Shown here: piece by piece, positions 25,174-27,013 of the stretch | How positions within the stretch are numbered: the stretch's first letter is position 1 | Layout of the letters: every line of letters begins with the position of its first letter | Assembly (NCBI GenBank): GCA_021782295.1 | Contig: JAJXVC010000005.1 | Location: 1-27,013, forward strand | DNA: 27,013 bases | Direction of reading: 5' to 3' | Source of the DNA: a bacterium | GTDB taxonomy: Bacteria > Eremiobacterota > Eremiobacteria > Baltobacterales > Baltobacteraceae | The notes under the pieces: model-generated | Seen by the model: the letters and a program-made list of their open reading frames with translations, nothing else | What the model was told of the DNA's origin: nothing | The model's database searches: none | Translations under genes and position numbers: made by a program

Positions 25174-25673
25174 AACCGCATTTTACCCCCGGCGAGCCTG
25201 CCTCGCTCGAGCTTTTTCCGCAGCCGATCGAGCTCCCCGCCCTCGTCATCTGGCCGCGCCACACCGGTTGAACGTTCTTCGGCGAGCCGCTCGCGCAGTT
25301 GCGTGAGTTCACCCAGAGCCATCCCGACGAACACGTCTATATCGTCGTCGCGGCCGATGAAGCGACGACGCGCTCGCTCTGCACGCCGTACGGCGTCGCC
25401 GACGCCTGCATCGCCGACCCAAACCGCGAGACGCATCGCGCCGCAAAACTTCGCCCGGCCTCACTGCTCTCGTTTTTCTCGCGCGAAATGATCGCGCGTG
25501 CGCGCGAAAATCATCGTGCGGGCTTTCGGCAGAATTGGGGGAAATCGCGGATCGACGATCTCGGACGCGTTCCCGGTGCGATGCGGATCGATGCGCGCGG
25601 AACGGTGAGCTGGATCTTTCGCGGAAAACACGCGGGCGATCTTCCGCCGGTGGCGGAGCTCATCGCTCGCTAG
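25170..25673 (+). CDS. Candidate selenoprotein: thioredoxin-fold (AhpC/TSA_2-like) redox protein with in-frame TGA
   Basis: Read from the ATG overlapping the surE stop, the frame gives 167 residues with one internal TGA at codon 34 (25269-25271) and a normal TAG end. The N-terminal part ends ALVIWPRHTG, the strand that precedes the catalytic Cys in AhpC/TSA_2-type redoxins (family pattern FxRHxGC). After the TGA come TFFGEPLAQLREF (the first redox-fold helix), YIVVAADE, ADPNRET, NWGKSRIDDLGRVPGAMRID and GTVSWIFRGKHAGDLPP, all in the order expected of the fold. The TGA therefore takes exactly the peroxidatic Cys position, as in known selenoproteins. Many genes here end in TGA, so the code is not globally reassigned. 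The resolving-Cys position is Phe; C71 and C80 are further along. Alternative: a pseudogene or sequencing error from TGC/TGT. Start strength is doubtful (AAGGGG is too close to the ATG). Confidence 0.7.
25269..25271 (+). other. In-frame TGA, predicted selenocysteine codon (residue 34)
   Basis: The codon follows CCG-CGC-CAC-ACC-GGT (Pro-Arg-His-Thr-Gly) and precedes ACG-TTC-TTC (Thr-Phe-Phe). Both flanks keep the same G+C-rich third positions and a continuous redoxin reading. Recoding needs selA/selB/selC/selD elsewhere in the genome; none is in this window. Confidence 0.65.
25290..25307 (+). promoter_or_regulatory. Putative bacterial SECIS stem-loop
   Basis: Arms ctcgcgc (25290-25296) and gcgtgag (25301-25307) form a 7-bp stem (one G-U pair) with loop AGUU. 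The loop begins 26 nt after the TGA, within the spacing reported for bacterial SECIS elements, and contains the G and U expected in the apical loop, although the stronger GGU form is absent. A competing hairpin (gcgag-ccg-ctcgc, 25282-25294) overlaps it. Assignment is by inspection only. Confidence 0.5.
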
Positions 25674-25682
25674 CCGAGGCTC

Positions 25683-26951
<1,269 letters not shown>

Positions 26952-26972
26952 GGCGGCGGGAGCCTCCCTGGG

Positions 26973-27013
26973 CTACGGTGCCGGAGACGGCATCGAGCTA
27001 CGGTCTTCGATGA
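26973..27013 (-). CDS. clpP: ClpP protease C-terminal tail (partial)
   Basis: Only 12 codons plus a TAG are visible before the right edge, reading IEDRSSMPSPAP. The position directly upstream of clpX and the opening IED, typical of the ClpP C-terminal helix end (GLIDxVIEDR), make clpP the likely gene. The tail is too short for sequence proof. Confidence 0.55.
   Translation of the reverse strand, partial: IEDRSSMPSPAP

Noticed and set aside
25299..25673. A stand-alone 124-residue gene starting at TTG 25299.
   Set aside because: It begins just after the TGA and loses the N-terminal strand and active site. The upstream half is in the same frame, coupled to surE and matches the same fold, so one recoded gene explains both pieces better.

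Overview
The window is gene-dense, high-G+C bacterial chromosome with no RNA genes, insertion sequences, phage genes or CRISPR array that I could find. The gene mix is a PASTA-domain Ser/Thr kinase, PyrR, a SpoIID/LytB-type amidase enhancer, RuvABC including RuvC, QueA and ClpXP. It resembles deep-branching Terrabacteria-like lineages such as Candidatus Eremiobacterota, Armatimonadota or Chloroflexota. It does not look like a proteobacterium, a bacillus or a typical actinobacterium. This placement is inference and only tentative.

Positions 1-11447 form one minus-strand run, in transcription order: carB, an unrecognised Cys-rich protein, a class B penicillin-binding protein, a five-PASTA kinase, ruvC, ruvA, ruvB, a SpoIID-like protein, a PilZ-domain protein, and queA (running off the left edge). 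Most junctions are 4-nt ATGA or GTGA overlaps, so DNA repair and cell-wall genes appear translationally coupled. Positions 11630-16913 are a second minus-strand run: carA, a BatD-like protein, a MoxR ATPase, a DUF58 protein, a VWA protein and pdxH. The two subunits of carbamoyl-phosphate synthetase are therefore separated by a MoxR/Bat-type module. marC (16959-17591, plus) diverges from carA and converges on pyrC with a shared CTAG.

Positions 17588-24314 are a third minus-strand run: an MFS transporter, valS, pyrR, pyrB and pyrC. With carA and carB it supplies most of the early steps of de novo UMP synthesis. No PyrR leader or attenuator is visible, because pyrR is buried behind valS.

On the plus strand, surE (24388-25173) is coupled to a thioredoxin-fold/AhpC-TSA-like gene (25170-25673) interrupted by one in-frame TGA at codon 34. 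That is the expected catalytic cysteine position, and a stem-loop at a bacterial-SECIS-like distance follows it. The best reading is a selenoprotein that ordinary gene calling would truncate; this is the most notable find. clpX and the tail of clpP (minus) close the window. The longest stretch without a gene is 182 nt (11448-11629).
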